Below are positions 1-11,582 of a stretch of 64,000 bases of DNA, piece by piece (the stretch's first letter is position 1; the number at the start of each line of letters is the position of its first letter). This DNA is from Cheiracanthium punctorium (lineage: Eukaryota > Arthropoda > Arachnida > Araneae > Cheiracanthiidae). Position numbers and translations under genes: made by a program. Under the pieces are notes generated by a model. It was given only the letters and a program-made list of their open reading frames with translations, made no database searches and was not told the DNA's origin. The stretch is from positions 301,368 to 365,367 of the forward strand of contig JAWZYV010012355.1 of assembly GCA_038373885.1 (NCBI GenBank), written 5' to 3'.

Positions 1-1487
1 TAGTGGGATAGCTCTGTTTTTTCGAGACGATGCAATGGCGTTTACCCTTTAGTCTATCAGTAAATAGTTGCTAAGTTGGTCAGGGTCAGGGTGAAAGAAC
101 TCCTTCTTCCTCTCCAGAAAGGGATAATTATCCCGAGTAATGAGCTTCGTATGGAGCCTGGACCAAGGTTTTACTAACATTTTACCCGAAAAAAGCTGCG
201 TAAAATTCCACCTGTTACAGCAACTCGGCCTTTGCGAAGTTGGTGCTGATTTTTAAAGCTGGATTCATACTTGGGCTCTGGGGCTCTAGCACCATAGTAT
301 CATAGAATATCTGTGACGGATATTTCTCGCTCTCGGATAGTCAAATACTTCGTATAAATAGCTGCGACTCTCCTTTTGGTGCTAGCACGATGACTGTCGA
401 ATAAAACAAGCGAGTATTTTTGTGCATGCAAAGGTCTATACGAAACTCAGACCGATCAACCAATCAAAACACACGGCTTTCTCCCCTTTTTCTTAAACAA
501 AGGCATTGTCTTCAGAATTTTCGAAAACTCCAGACACATCCATCAAGAGTGGAAGCCGGTTTTTGACTGACCCATCGTGCTTGACACTCCATGATACACA
601 CAATAAAAACCCACCATCTTGTACTCTCCGATACCGGAATCCGAGTTTTCGCCTTCATCCAACGTGTCGGGAAAAAACAGCATTATTTCCGATAGTGAAT
701 ACGACAGTCAAACAATTACGATAGGATCGTGCTAGGGTACATCGGATATTTCTCGGATTGTGACGTCATGAGAAGAGAAGGCTCGATATATTCGCTACCG
801 AAAGCTTTCCGATACTATGGTGGTAGAGCTCCATTTCTGTTCCGTTTTAGCTCTCCTGTAAGAAATGTGAACCCTTTCCAAAGGGCCGTTCGCATTCACA
901 TCCCTTTCTACTCTCAGATAATAATTTCTGACCACCTTGACAGCAATAAAGAAAGGGTTCTACGCCACTAGTTTATTCGCCGAACAAAATGAGAATCGAC
1001 TCTCTTCCATCGGGAAAGTACACCTCTGGGTGGTATTCTCTCTCACTAGGAAATAAAAAACATCCCACCTCTAACCCATTATATTCATATCAAACCGATT
1101 TGCAAGTGAGAACCAACACCCTTTAGCAAACGAAATGGTGTACCACACATCTGACAGTTAGACCTACGTGATACGGCGAAGCACGTAATTTGTTCCTTGG
1201 CTAATTACGGAATTAATCAACAACAGAAGTTTAAATATTCTGTTCTTGAAAGATATGCCCATAATCTATTTAAGTGCATTTCGTATGATGTCCGGTGCAC
1301 GGGGACAGAAATTTTTGCCGTCGTATCTGAGCGAAACGGAAGAGAGAGGCCAGTAAGCGGCTGCCGGCTCGCTTTGGGGCCCGATACGCCTTTGTGAGTG
1401 CCGTTATCCCCTACAGACACAGGCAACAAAAGATAATTGTTGACCACAGTAGAGTGCCAAGGAGTGATGTGAAGTATAATTCTGCAC
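1..1487. other. Intergenic, no gene recognised
   Basis: Open frames of 60-106 codons occur on both strands but none shows a recognisable motif or splice-supported extension. No transposon end with a matching target duplication was found. I see nothing annotatable here. Confidence 0.5.
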
Positions 1488-1578
1488 CAGTGGTGTAGCC
1501 AGAATTCTTTCAAGGGGGTGGGGTTCGTTTTTCCCATTACTTATATGCAAACACACACACCCACAATCACATATTATA

Positions 1579-1750
1579 CAATCAACTCCGGATATAGTAA
1601 ACTTTCGGCTATATTGAACTCAAACCATTAGTCCTGATTCACATGCAGCATCTCTGCTCACAATGGGGGGCATTTCGGTTTTAGTGAACTTCGGATATTG
1701 TGGATGAAATTTGCTGGTCCCCAGAGGTTCACTATAACCGAAGTTGACAT
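1579..1750. mobile_element. Small Tigger/pogo-like inverted-repeat element
   Basis: The left end (TCAACTCCGGATATAGTAAAC) and the reverse complement of the right end (TCAACTTCGGTTATAGTGAAC) form an imperfect terminal inverted repeat of about 20 bp, flanked by TA-rich sequence. The sequence resembles ends of pogo/Tigger-type MITEs. It has no coding capacity. Family assignment is tentative. Confidence 0.4.
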
Positions 1751-2164
1751 ATATATACATAATATATACACACAAACGTGTGTGAGCGTGGTTCAGTCAC
1801 CCAAATTCACGCTTTCCATAACAAATTACATTTCTAAACAAAGCTATTTTCGATCGATGCATTTATGAATTCACAGAGAGGGGGGGGGGGGGGAAGGCGT
1901 GTATTTGTGGACTCGCAAAGAAGACCACTTTCACTTTTCCAAAAGTTTGCTTGCCCGGAAAAGCAGGTTATGCAGTAAAGTCTCCTAAGGGCAAGATTAT
2001 TTTCAAAGGTTTTTATCATGATAAAGTAATGAAAAAAAGTTAGTTGTAATTTTAATCAGCTTCGTAGAGAAAAGATTCTGTTTGTTATGTACACTCCCCC
2101 CCCCCCTCCGCAATATACGTGACAAAAAGAGTTATGAATAGCCTAATTTTCTTCATCACATTTA

Positions 2165-2658
2165 GGGTGAGATTCAAGTGAAACGCGCGCGATCGAGTCC
2201 GAATCGAACGTTTCTCAGTCCACAGTTGGAACGTTTTGGCAGAATGCTTCCAATCAACAAACTTATCGCTCTGTCACGTGTTCAAAACACGATGGCTTGT
2301 TTCAGTTGAATAAGAAACATTGATATCTTTCGAAGTTGATATTGGGAGATGGCTCAAGTGGAAGAACAGGGTTATGTCCTCTCGCGGGGCCGTCGGCCTA
2401 GCGATCTGGAGTTTTGGGAGGTTTTCTTCAAATGTAACGCGAATGCGCGCTAGATACCCAGAAAAGTCCTCCCCCAAGGCATCCCCCCCTTTGTGTTTGT
2501 CCTTTCTCTGACGTGGATTTATAAGCGGTTCCTCGTGACAAAGCACACAAATCCGAATGCATGTTCCAATAACAAACAAACAAACAAAAAATATCTTTCG
2601 AAGTTTCCCCTGTTCGACGCGGAAAATGTTCGAATTGTGTTTCACTTGAATCTCGCCC
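2165..2658. mobile_element. PIF/Harbinger-like MITE, 494 bp
   Basis: The terminal inverted repeats are GGGTGAGATTCAAGTGAAAC on the left and GGGCGAGATTCAAGTGAAAC on the right (reverse complement), one mismatch in 20. Both ends are flanked by TTA (2162-2164 and 2659-2661). A 3-bp TTA duplication and GGG termini are typical of PIF/Harbinger. The 123-codon minus-strand frame inside has no recognisable domain, so this is non-autonomous. It sits inside the older hAT remnant 1488-2708. Confidence 0.65.
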
Positions 2659-3389
2659 TTAGTGTCAAGAGGGGGGGGTCAACCCTCCCTCCCTTGGATA
2701 CGTCACTGTTATGCACTATTGACCTTAAAATTAGATATCAGTTTGCAAGTTTTCCAACTGCTGATTCTAAAGACTGATACTCAGTTCAGTCGTTTTTCGC
2801 CGAACTACTAGAAGTAAGGGCGGCCACTCACTTACAGTCTAGTCGGACAGACCATCAGATTCAGATAGCTCTCGCTTGGGAATGTCGGGATAAATCTCTG
2901 ACCTGTGGTGAGAAAAGAGTGAATTTCTCCATTTTGTGGTTTATTATTATAGTATGATTTTCGATTTAATTGTTCTTCAACCGAAATACGCCCCTTTCTA
3001 ACCAAAAATCATTGACTTATTGGGTTATTTCTCTTTCTCCGGATAATAAAATCTCCTTTTTTTTTACTAATTGGAAGACGGGGTTCGAAAGTGAATGAGG
3101 GGCTTAAGAGGACATTGTTAGCGCTCGTTTTACGGCCCTGTACGTCCGACAAAAGATGAATGTGCTAAACTACAGCCCTCTCCCCCACACCAGAATTACA
3201 CGGGAGAGAGATTTAAGCGGGGCTTTTCTTTTGACAGGCGATATCGTTCCCCATTCCAATACATTGTTTCCACGTGAGCGGAGTATCGGCCTTAACTAAT
3301 GAATAATTAAATGCAAGAGTGTATCTGTGTAGGCATAAATGCTATGCCTGTTGTACTAAACTAGTCAAAAAATGTAATGACACTGATGG

Positions 3390-3450
3390 GGGCCGAGGTA
3401 GCCTAGTGGTTAAGGCGTTGGAGTGGTAGCCGGAAGGTTGCGGTTATAAT
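3390..3450 (+). repeat. tRNA-derived SINE head fragment
   Basis: The stretch TAGCCTAGTGGTTAAGGCG matches a pol III A box as seen in tRNA-derived SINEs. The expected B box decays about 40 bp downstream, where the sequence switches to AT-rich DNA. It is not a functional tRNA gene because no acceptor stem or intact T arm follows. Confidence 0.5.
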
Positions 3451-3583
3451 AACATAAATATGATGTTCAAAGTGAAATCAATTGTTGCAGTGTTTTATTT
3501 GTAATTTTGTGAATCTTCTTGAACTGTGCTAGCATTTTTTCATGCCACAGTTAAGAACTTCTGATCTAACATATAAACAGACC

Positions 3584-3762
3584 CAGTGGCGCACACAGGA
3601 TTCTAGTTTGGTGGGGCCCAACTCATAAAATTGTGACACCAACCAACCACCTGAAAAAAATACAGATTTCTTTTTCTTATGACCGTAACCACCATTTATA
3701 ACCCCGTACTGCAATGAATACTTCAATGTGTTTGTGATCCCCTCCCCTTTTGTGTGCCACTG
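3584..3762. mobile_element. hAT-type MITE, 179 bp
   Basis: The left end is CAGTGGCGCACACAGG; the reverse complement of the right end is CAGTGGCACACAAAAGG. Flanks are aacagacc (3576-3583) and aacagagg (3763-3770), six of eight bases matching. It is non-coding. Confidence 0.55.
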
Positions 3763-3784
3763 AACAGAGGACATTCCGATTTTA

Positions 3785-5019
3785 TGGTTTGTAATTTCCT
3801 AACTTTAGAATGCATATAGCTGCCAAATATTTTGAAATTTTAAATTTTATATAATTATGAACGTAATTCTTTTCCTACTTGTTAAATTTTGCGGTTATAA
3901 TTCACAGTTTGTATTTTAATGCTTTTTTTTTTGTTGAGGGAGGGAGGGGGGAGTATTTCGAGGAAATTCGGAAAAGTTAATACTAAAACTTCAAACAGAT
4001 TGCAAAATTTGAAATAGTGAAAATTAGTATTTTTTAAATTGAATTTTGACATTTTCCTTCATTGTATCCCAGTAATGATAACTTGAAATGAAATAATGTA
4101 GTATGTATGATGGTATGTTTTAGTCATTAGTTTTACTTTCGCTATACATACGCATACATAAACAATAATTATATCTATCTTCTATAAAAGAGTTATATAC
4201 TGGGGAGAAAAAAAATATCCGGCGTACACCAGCTTATTTTCTTTATTCGACAGTAATATGCTACCCCCTCCCCCACCTCCCACAAAAAAAAAAAAAAAAA
4301 AAAAAAAAATCCAAAACAAGAGTTCTCCACACTCAGATGTACTTAAAATGCATTTGTAATGTTGCATTTCAAGTTTCTCTTTTGTGTCGACCTTCTGGGA
4401 TCGACCTCATTCGTCACGTGACGTCAGTACTGTCCGACTAGACGCAAAAAAGCACGTGATTTTAAGACGATTAAAAGGATTCTTTCTTTTTTTTTTTAAA
4501 CTTTACTCGCTCTGTTTTGGAAAAGATGCTGGGAAATAGTTTGTACAAGTTTGTACCGGTTTCAGTCAGTAAGTTTGACAAGACACTTTTTTCCCCTGCT
4601 TTGTGCCACAATTCATATCGGCCGACTGCTCCGGTTCTTCCGGAGCAATTCCATATATATATTATTACTCCGGACATTCCATACAGCACGATATTTTCTG
4701 CCAACAATAGTCAACATCGGAGTTGAACTTAAAGAAAAAAATAGAGAGAAAGAGAAATGCATGCAAAATCCGTAAGAACATGTTTATCTTCCAGGGGGGG
4801 GGGGGGACTATCCATTGCTGTACGGGTTTAAATGTAAGTAACTTCAATATTCATTACTTACTGCATATTAATTACATTGATCTATTTTTTTTAAAAATAA
4901 ATACGATGAATTTAACTCCATTTTTAAGGGTCTAGAGTAAATGTATCTTACAATTTATAAGTACTACCAATTTATAAGTACAATTGTACAATTGTACAAG
5001 TTATAATTTATAAGTACAC
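3785..5019. other. AT-rich intergenic stretch with homopolymer runs
   Basis: No gene is recognised. It holds an A run at about 4285-4309 next to C-rich sequence, a G run near 4794-4806 and short AT-rich inverted motifs (for example around 4965-5010). Frames that cross the homopolymer runs look artefactual. Confidence 0.4.
4415..4426. promoter_or_regulatory. Overlapping E-box and CRE-like palindromes
   Basis: CACGTG (4415-4420) overlaps the full cAMP-response-element palindrome TGACGTCA (4419-4426). Together they could bind bHLH and bZIP factors. No adjacent gene is recognised and such matches arise by chance, so function is speculative. Confidence 0.2.
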
Positions 5020-6955
5020 AATATTACCCGCGACTTCGTCCGCGTCGGCTTTAGAATTAGGTCCCGAGAGAAACGAAGCATGTGTGAATAGCAAATATGT
5101 TTGCCACTAAAGAAACTGCATTTAAATATTATTTGCTTTTTACTTATTTTAAATGAAGTATAATGCATGATAGTATACTTCATTTAAAATAAGAGAGTAT
5201 GCAGAATTACTAAATTTAGATTTTTTTCAGGCATTTGGCGAATAGAGACAGTTACGACAGTATTTGCGAACTGTTTCGAGTGTTCTTGTAAAAGAAATAT
5301 TTATGCTATACGCATGAATTTTAGCCTATGTTAATCAGGAATACTGCAGCTTTCTATTAGCGAAAAAGTTTTAGAATCGGTTATGTAGTTAAAGAGATGC
5401 CCATAGAGCGTAATGTATTAGAATTATTTGGAGTGTTCCTGTAAAGGAACTATTTGCGCTACATGCATAAATTTTAGCCTATAATACTCAAGAATAGTGT
5501 AGCTTACTATCAGTGAAAAAAGTTTTGGAATGGGTTCAGTACTTACAGAGATATACATAGACCGTAATGTAATTCTTATGAGTATCTCGGTAAAAGAACT
5601 ATTTGTGATATATGCATAAAAGGTAGCCTATAACACTCAGGGTGCCCCCAGTGTCTAAGAGGTTCTGCTCTCAAAACTGGAAGGCGGGAGGTTCCAGGTT
5701 CAAACTCCGGTCGCGCCTGTCGACCTAGCCGCTCCCAGTTTTCCGTGTTTTTTTCCAAAACCTCGCGAAAATACGGGCTAGGATCCCTTAGAAAATTCCA
5801 CACAGAGGAATTCCCCATATAGGCCTAGGACCCTATAGGCCTAGGACCATATAGGCCTAGGACTTTCAATCAGTGAAAAACGTTTTAAAATCGGTTTAGT
5901 AGCTACAAAATATCCATAGAGCGCAATGCATTATCATTATTTTGAGTGTCTTTGTAAAAGAATTATTTATGCTATATGCTTGAAAGGTTGCCTGTATGCT
6001 AATCCAGGGCATAAGCTATCTTCATTACAAATTTTTCCAACCATTTTTGTGTGATTCAGACAAAAACATCCAAACACATAAACGTACACATTTGTATTAT
6101 TGGTAGGATTTGGAAATTTACGAACTTTAAGAAACACATCTGGACTTTCCTTGGTACTTACGTGTTATCCCGGCGGTCATACCCGCCAAACTGTTTTTTC
6201 GTCAAATGAGTTGCCAATCGTATTCAAAACCATTAATAATTTCATGTGCCCGGCATTTATCTCGGTAAAAAATCGCTCGTCTTGGCGGACCACCGTGATA
6301 ATACTTAAGTACACTTTTCTTTATTTATGCTTTTTAATTTGGCGTAAAATCAACATAATTTCCATACTTATTTATGTTTTCCAAATGCATGTGATTTTGC
6401 AAATAGAATTTCTGCTTTATTTCAAAAGCATAAATCATTTTGTGCGGGCGATAAAACGGTTTTTAATTAATAGTTAGAAAAGTAATTAAAATTTCCGAGC
6501 CTCAGGTACACTTTACCGAAGTCATGATCCCAGTCATGCTCAAATTTTCAAAGCTCTGCTTACTATAGATTTGTTTGAAGAACATTCATTTTTATTATTA
6601 GGGATAGATAGATTTGGCATGAAACTGGCATAATTTCCGTATTATTTAATGTTTTTCAGATGCACGTGCTTCTTCATTGAAGTAATAGCATTCTTGTTAG
6701 CTCAAAACATGAATCACTTGATACGAGCGAAACTTGCCAAGCATGGCAACGTAAAAACGGTTTGTAATTAATAATTAAAGAAGTAATTAAAAATCTAAAA
6801 TTCTAAGTAGCCTATAACCTTCTCCAGAGTCTCATCTATATCTAAAACCAAAATTCATCATAATTTATTCAGCGGTTTGGGCGTGAAAGCGTCATAAACA
6901 AACAAACAAATAAACAAACTTACTTTCTCATTTATAATATTAGTTAGGATATTTA
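5020..6955 (+). repeat. Long degenerate interspersed repeat with internal tandem units
   Basis: It begins with CCCGCGACTTCGTCCGCG and ends with an (AAAC/AAAT)-rich tract and CATTTATAATATTAGTTAGG, a start/tail pair I know from abundant arthropod interspersed repeats. Inside, a unit of roughly 155-190 bp recurs imperfectly (near 5255, 5410, 5565 and 5925), recognised by 'gtgttcttgtaaaagaa', 'gcataaattttagcctat' and 'agcgtaatg' motifs. A SINE interrupts it at 5641-5864. A reversed tail-end copy lies at 36019-36200. No intact coding region was found; the 125-codon plus frame at 6100-6477 has no recognisable domain. Confidence 0.55.
5641..5864 (+). repeat. tRNA-derived SINE with short tandem tail
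   Basis: The head carries A-box-like TCTAAGAGGTTCTGCTCTC and a B box GGTTCAAACTCC. The body has 'gctcccagttttccgtg', shared in spirit with the SINE at 24346-24497. The tail is three copies of a roughly 16-bp unit, tataggcctaggacc (5816-5864). It is inserted in the long repeat 5020-6955. Confidence 0.6.
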
Positions 6956-7011
6956 TATGGTAATTATTAAGATATTAATTAATTATTGATTCTTTATTCA
7001 GTTTTGCAAGT

Positions 7012-7114
7012 AATGCAATATTTAAAAGTTTGTAACTTAATTATTTATGATAACAGTAATTTTTAATTACTTTTATCATGAATAATTAAGTTACAACCTT
7101 TTAAAAATTGCATC
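7012..7114. repeat. Near-perfect 100-bp palindrome
   Basis: Arms of about 50 bp (7013-7062 and 7065-7113) are inverted copies with a few mismatches and almost no loop, with 'tgtaacttaattatt' and 'aataattaagttaca' as paired cores. It lies just after the tail of the 5.0-6.95 kb repeat. It may be a MITE or a snap-back relic. Confidence 0.6.
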
Positions 7115-7195
7115 ACGACCTGTTCCTAAAAGACCTTTCAAAACTCCAGAAAATTTCCCACGTTGCTCCTTATGAATGTTTTTATATGTTGGCAG

Positions 7196-7373
7196 CAGGG
7201 GCGTAGCCAGAAATTTTTCATTGGGGGGGGGGTTTACGACTACTGCAACTCACATGTATGCATACACGTGTGTGATAAAGGAGTGAAGAATATACATTTC
7301 GTATGGCAAAAAATTCCTCATGGGTGGGGGGTTATGACCCCCCTAACCACCCCCCACCTTGGCTACCCTCCTG
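7196..7373. mobile_element. hAT-type MITE, 178 bp
   Basis: The left end is CAGGGGCGTAGCCAG; the right end, reverse-complemented, CAGGAGGGTAGCCAAG. Both ends are flanked by a perfect 8-bp duplication, GTTGGCAG (7188-7195 and 7374-7381). G-rich and C-rich runs sit just inside the ends. It has no coding capacity. Confidence 0.8.
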
Positions 7374-7937
7374 GTTGGCAGGTATACATAATTTAAGCAT
7401 ACCTATTGAACTGATGTTTGTTCGTTATAGCGTAATGTACTGCTCTTTCAAACTTGCTGTATAATAGATTAGTGAGATTTACTATCCTATTATATAACAA
7501 GTGTGAGATTTTCTATTTTCATTAAGCATAAATTGATGAAAATAGAAAGTTATTTTTTGAAAAGAGCAACGTATACCAAGATTGGGATATCTAACACATT
7601 CCAAGTGTCCGTAAGCAATCTGCTCAATTAAAAAAGAAAGAAAAAGGAAAGATGTATCAATTTGCATATAGAAATTTTAAAAATAAATAAATAAAATAAA
7701 ATAATTTTTATTTATATATTTATTTTTTCACAAATTGATAATACACAGTTGAAAAGCAAGCTTCACAAGCGCACAAGTGGGAAAAAAAAGTGTGTGCGTG
7801 TAATCTTTACGCGCGGTTGAAGTAAAACTTCTTTGACGTTTACGACACATATCACTGAAATGATTAAACGTTATTATAATTTAATTATATTTATTATTCA
7901 TGTACTTTACAAAGATTATATAAATGTTACATTCATA

Positions 7938-8249
7938 TTATTCATTGGAAATATGTACTTGAATGTCATCATAATTTTTTATGTATGGAATTATAGGTTT
8001 GTGGTAACTATAATGTGAAACATAAATTTTACTCTCTAAATTTGCTAATTTTCTTGAAAATACAGCATCTATCGTTGTACCGAAACGCGTTGTTGATTGA
8101 AGTCGGGAAGTATTCATAGTTAGATAAAATTTTTCTTTTAAAAAATCACCTAACGGCTGAGATTCTTGAGAGCGAAAATTAACATTAAAATCTCCAGTAA
8201 GAATCATCGGTAATTCAGGATAATTACTTAGAATCCAGGAAGTGCCCAT
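7938..8249 (-). pseudogene. Endonuclease-domain fragment of a transposable element
   Basis: About 100 residues resemble the C-terminal half of an exonuclease/endonuclease/phosphatase (APE-like) domain. It has the LTGDFNVN motif carrying the catalytic Asp/Asn, then an STTRFGTTIDAVFSR stretch near the usual SD(H) region, and a final 'YHKPI' replacing the common SDHKP. Such domains occur in non-LTR retrotransposons and are also fused to some Helitron helicases; I cannot decide which. No reverse transcriptase or helicase follows, so this is an isolated fragment. A short second match to its 3' flank lies near 8795-8835. Confidence 0.55.
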
Positions 8250-9430
8250 GTTGTATTATTCTTTAACTGTTTTCGTATACCATTGTTCCGTCTGGAGGTT
8301 GGATTTGAATGGGCGGAATGTCCATAGTCTAGTATTATACTTTAACTGTGTTCTTTAATTGATGTTTTCCTCTGTTTGTTGGGTTCGAATGCAGGTAGTG
8401 TAAATTTCTTTTTGTGTGTTTTTCTATCACAGTGCTCTGATTTCTATCACAGTGTTGATTTCGTCTGCTGGTAGGTTTCGAATTATTATTCTGTGTCCGT
8501 GTTTTTAAACTGCAGGTTCTGTCTATTGTTTGGGATTGATTGAAGCCAGGGTCCGTTTCTTTGTGGTGTTCCATCCCCGTGTTAAACCGTTGCTTGCTCC
8601 GTCTTGAGTTTGGTTTGGAATCCACGGAGTGTCCATTTGTTATTCTTTTATTTTGTACTTAAACCGTTTGCAGCCAGTGTTTGTTTCTTTGTGGTGTTAC
8701 ATACCCGTATTCTTAAACCGTTGTATATATATCATTATAAATATATATATCATTACACAATATATATCATTATAAATATTGCGTTCAGACAAACTACATT
8801 CTTCTAAATTTACTAACATTTCTTAAAATACAGCTTTTGGGCAAAATAATAACAGACATGACATACATAATATTTAGGAGTTTAATGGCCTAACGGCCAA
8901 TGTAACTGGAATTTGACAAATAATAATATCACTTCGCTTCTAAACTAGCCTATATTCATTACGAAATACTATTGTAAGACAATTATGTAATTAAAACACA
9001 TCTGAAGCCAGTAATTACTATATATCACGAGGTTGGATTACATGTGAGGTTGGGATTACATGTAAAAAAATTATGTTGGATGTACCTTCAAAACGCTTAT
9101 TGATATATAAATAAAGATTGATGTCTCAAAGATACGGCTCTTGGCTGTTTTTCTCGCTGTTTCTTTCCCTAACAGGTTCCGCGTATTTTTACACGATGAA
9201 TTCGGGGAACGGCGAAAGCAGGTCGAAAAGGTAGGTTTTTCGGTGGTTCTTCTTTTTCGGGGCGAGGTTGGCGTGGAGTATGACATATACGTCACTTCCT
9301 TTACTGACCGTTACTTCCGTCAGAAAAAAAATCTGAGTTACTCCCTAGTCGCCACTAAAGAAGTTTTGCTTCAAAAATGCTATTGCTTCTCATGGCTACA
9401 CAGGAACTCAATCCGTATCAAACTGGCCAC
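8250..9430. other. AT-rich stretch with repeated short phrases
   Basis: Phrases such as 'gttttcttaaaccgttg' and 'tctttgtggtgtt' recur between 8400 and 8730, suggesting decayed tandem repeats. Microsatellite-like ATAT runs occur near 8725-8780. No gene was recognised; the plus frame starting at 9141 lacks any motif. Confidence 0.35.
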
Positions 9431-9433
9431 GCA

Positions 9434-9844
9434 TCATATAAACAAAGAGAACATGAAAACCTTCAAAATTACAAGGGGGAAACAGGAGATAAATAAACAA
9501 GAAGGAGATGGGTTGGGTTTCACAAATTCTCTCCGTTTCCCGTATAACACTTCAAATTTTCCTATTTTGGTTAGATGTTCGGTCAAGTAGTCGTGTCCAG
9601 TTCGCAATCTAAAATTGGCAATATTCTCTTTACGAGATTTTCGGTTACATTTTTTCAAGTAATTCCTGATAGACCTTCCAGACTTTTTCCTTGTCTTTAT
9701 ACGAAAAATCACTAATATGCAGCGAAACAATTTTGCCCCGTACCATTCTTCTACAAGTTTCAAGGGGGATAGGATCGGGTCCATTTTGAATCTTCTATAG
9801 CGTGTTCCAAATTTTCTCACCTGAACGATGAAGTGGGTAGACAT
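9434..9844 (-). pseudogene. Possible non-LTR retrotransposon pol C-terminal fragment
   Basis: The 136-codon frame contains 'FRLRTGHDYLTEHL' followed by a Lys-Ile-Gly-Lys-Phe stretch. This resembles the segment before the C-terminal Cys-rich motif in jockey/R1/I-type LINE polymerases ('...TGHdxLxxHLxRiG...CPLC'). The Cys-rich motif itself is missing. The rest of the frame is basic and unremarkable. Identification rests on this one motif. Confidence 0.4.
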
Positions 9845-9860
9845 GTCGGTCGCAAAAACC

Positions 9861-9866
9861 AGCCTG

Positions 9867-9895
<29 letters not shown>
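9861..9895. repeat. Poly-T tract
   Basis: An uninterrupted T run of about 28 bases is consistent with the poly-A end of a reverse-oriented retroposed sequence. Confidence 0.5.
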
Positions 9896-9899
<4 letters not shown>

Positions 9900-9931
9900 A
9901 GCTAAAAATTTAGGGGAAAAGCCCTTCTATG

Positions 9932-10229
9932 CAGGCTCGGTCTCAGGCAGTGGCAAGCAAGGCAATCGCCCGGGCCCCGCTCCCACAATTACAGTTTTCA
10001 GGGGAATACAAAAAATACATTATTTTCTGTTCAACTGCTGAAAGGAGCTTTCCCCGTTTGAAATTAATTAAAACTCATTTAAGGACGACTATGTCACAAG
10101 AAAGACTATCTTCCTTAGCAACACTTTCAATAGAATACAACATTATTTCACGTCTTAATTTTGACAAACTTACTGACGATTTTGCGCCCAAGATTGGCCC
10201 AGGACCGCCGCAATTGCGAGCCTACCCTG
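9932..10229 (+). mobile_element. hAT deletion derivative retaining transposase C-terminus
   Basis: The ends CAGGCTCGG... and (reverse complement) CAGGGTAGGCTCG are flanked by a perfect 8-bp duplication, CTTCTATG (9924-9931 and 10230-10237). Inside, the plus-strand frame encodes a hAT-family dimerisation segment, recognised by STAERSFPRLKLIKTHLR followed by TMSQERL and LSIEYN. That segment is the extreme C-terminus of ZMYM1-like hAT transposases, and the catalytic body is gone. At 298 bp this looks like an internally deleted autonomous element. Confidence 0.75.
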
Positions 10230-10237
10230 CTTCTATG

Positions 10238-11560
10238 AACAGGATCGGTAGAATATTCACGACGGCCCCGATAGAAGTTTGTTCGGAAACTTGTTCCTTT
10301 CTTTTGCCAAAAAGTTCGCTCTTTCGTTGTCATCAATTCTGGAAAGTAATGGGATCCACTGGAAGACGATGTATTTACCATTTTCATTAAGAAATTTTAG
10401 ATATTGTTCCAATAGCTAATAATTTTGGAGAAGCGATTGAATCAATTGCCTATTTAGAATCCACCAGTGTAACTCTTTTGAAAAAGAATGCAATTTAGAT
10501 AAAAGGTTCACCACAGCCAAAAAAACTTCGAATATTTCAGCACCAAAGACAGATGTTTGCCTGTCAGGGAAAAAGCGGAAAATAGGTTTATCAAAATACT
10601 CGACGTACGAAGTAAATATAATCAAATACTGCTAGGAATTATCCTGATTAAATCAGCGTTTGTTTAAAAACAAAACAAATCACATAAATATTGGCTTTGG
10701 AACCTACGATGACACAAACAAAAGCACCTAGTCGTGGGTTTAATCTTATACTAATAAAACAGCTGAACGAATTCTTATCGAACAGAGTTAAGAACTACCC
10801 CCTATTAAATTAGCTTCCTAAAAATTCATATTGATATCGGTTTATTCATTTAGGAGGCACAATGTCATAGACAGACACGCATACGCACATAGACAAAGGT
10901 TTCAAACGAATATTAGCAGATTACAGGCCTTAGTCTACCAGTAGGATGGAAAATGGAGAAGTTGGGGAATTTGACTAATACTTCGGAACTTATAAAAAGC
11001 GACTGGTGCATAAAAACAACGTTTGCAACTTTGCACTTCTATGTGATTCCGGATCGTCTTGATGCACCCTACCTTTTCTTCAAGTTTTGCCTTAAAGTTC
11101 TGATGCACTCTGTTGACTACTTAATAAAGTACTGGATTTCTCATTCATATAAAAGTGCCAAAGTGCCAGAGACCTTGAAAAGAAAAAAAAAATTCCTATG
11201 CAATGAAAAAGTGTGGATATAAAAAGTAGATCACATTTATTTACCTAAAGATGACAATCCAGTCAAGTGTGAACACAGCTGAGCTGTATACATACAGCTG
11301 TTATTCCATGTACGACAAAAGAAAAAAAGTCAACAAAAATTTCCTTGATGGCATCACAATTCAAACACAGACAAAGCACTCAAAACATCATTATGCGTTA
11401 AAAAATCCAACACACGTTAAAAAACACATTTACTGAAAAATACGAAAAAAAAAAAAAAAAAAAGAATGATCTAAGTACACCTTTAATTTATAACTTTATT
11501 TTAAAAATAAAACATCAATTATTGAAAGGTAATTTTCAAAGGCGACGAATGTCTATAACT
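10238..11560. other. Intergenic, no gene recognised
   Basis: The frames at 10953-11222 and 11251-11436 show no domain and have low-complexity Lys-rich ends. An A run lies at 11445-11463. Confidence 0.4.
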
Positions 11561-11582
11561 GCACCAAGCCGCCCAGGAGGTG

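Larger units (their letters stand above)
1488..2708. mobile_element. Old hAT-type DNA transposon remnant
   Basis: The left end reads CAGTGGTGTAGCCAG and the right end, reverse-complemented, CAGTGACGTATCCAAGG; both share CAGTG and a GTA.CCA core. The flanks are ttctgcac (1480-1487) and ttatgcac (2709-2716), an 8-bp duplication with one mismatch, as expected for hAT. No transposase remains. The interior holds G/C homopolymer runs near both ends and two younger inverted-repeat elements (1579-1750 and 2165-2658). The ends are weakly matched, so the pairing is an inference from the flank match. Confidence 0.5.

Noticed and set aside
1217..1537. 106-codon minus-strand frame
   Set aside because: No motif, starts in the hAT end at 1488 and shows no splice context.
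6100..6477. 125-codon plus-strand frame
   Set aside because: Lies inside a degenerate repeat, has no motif, and its C-terminal half is low-complexity hydrophobic sequence typical of AT-rich DNA.
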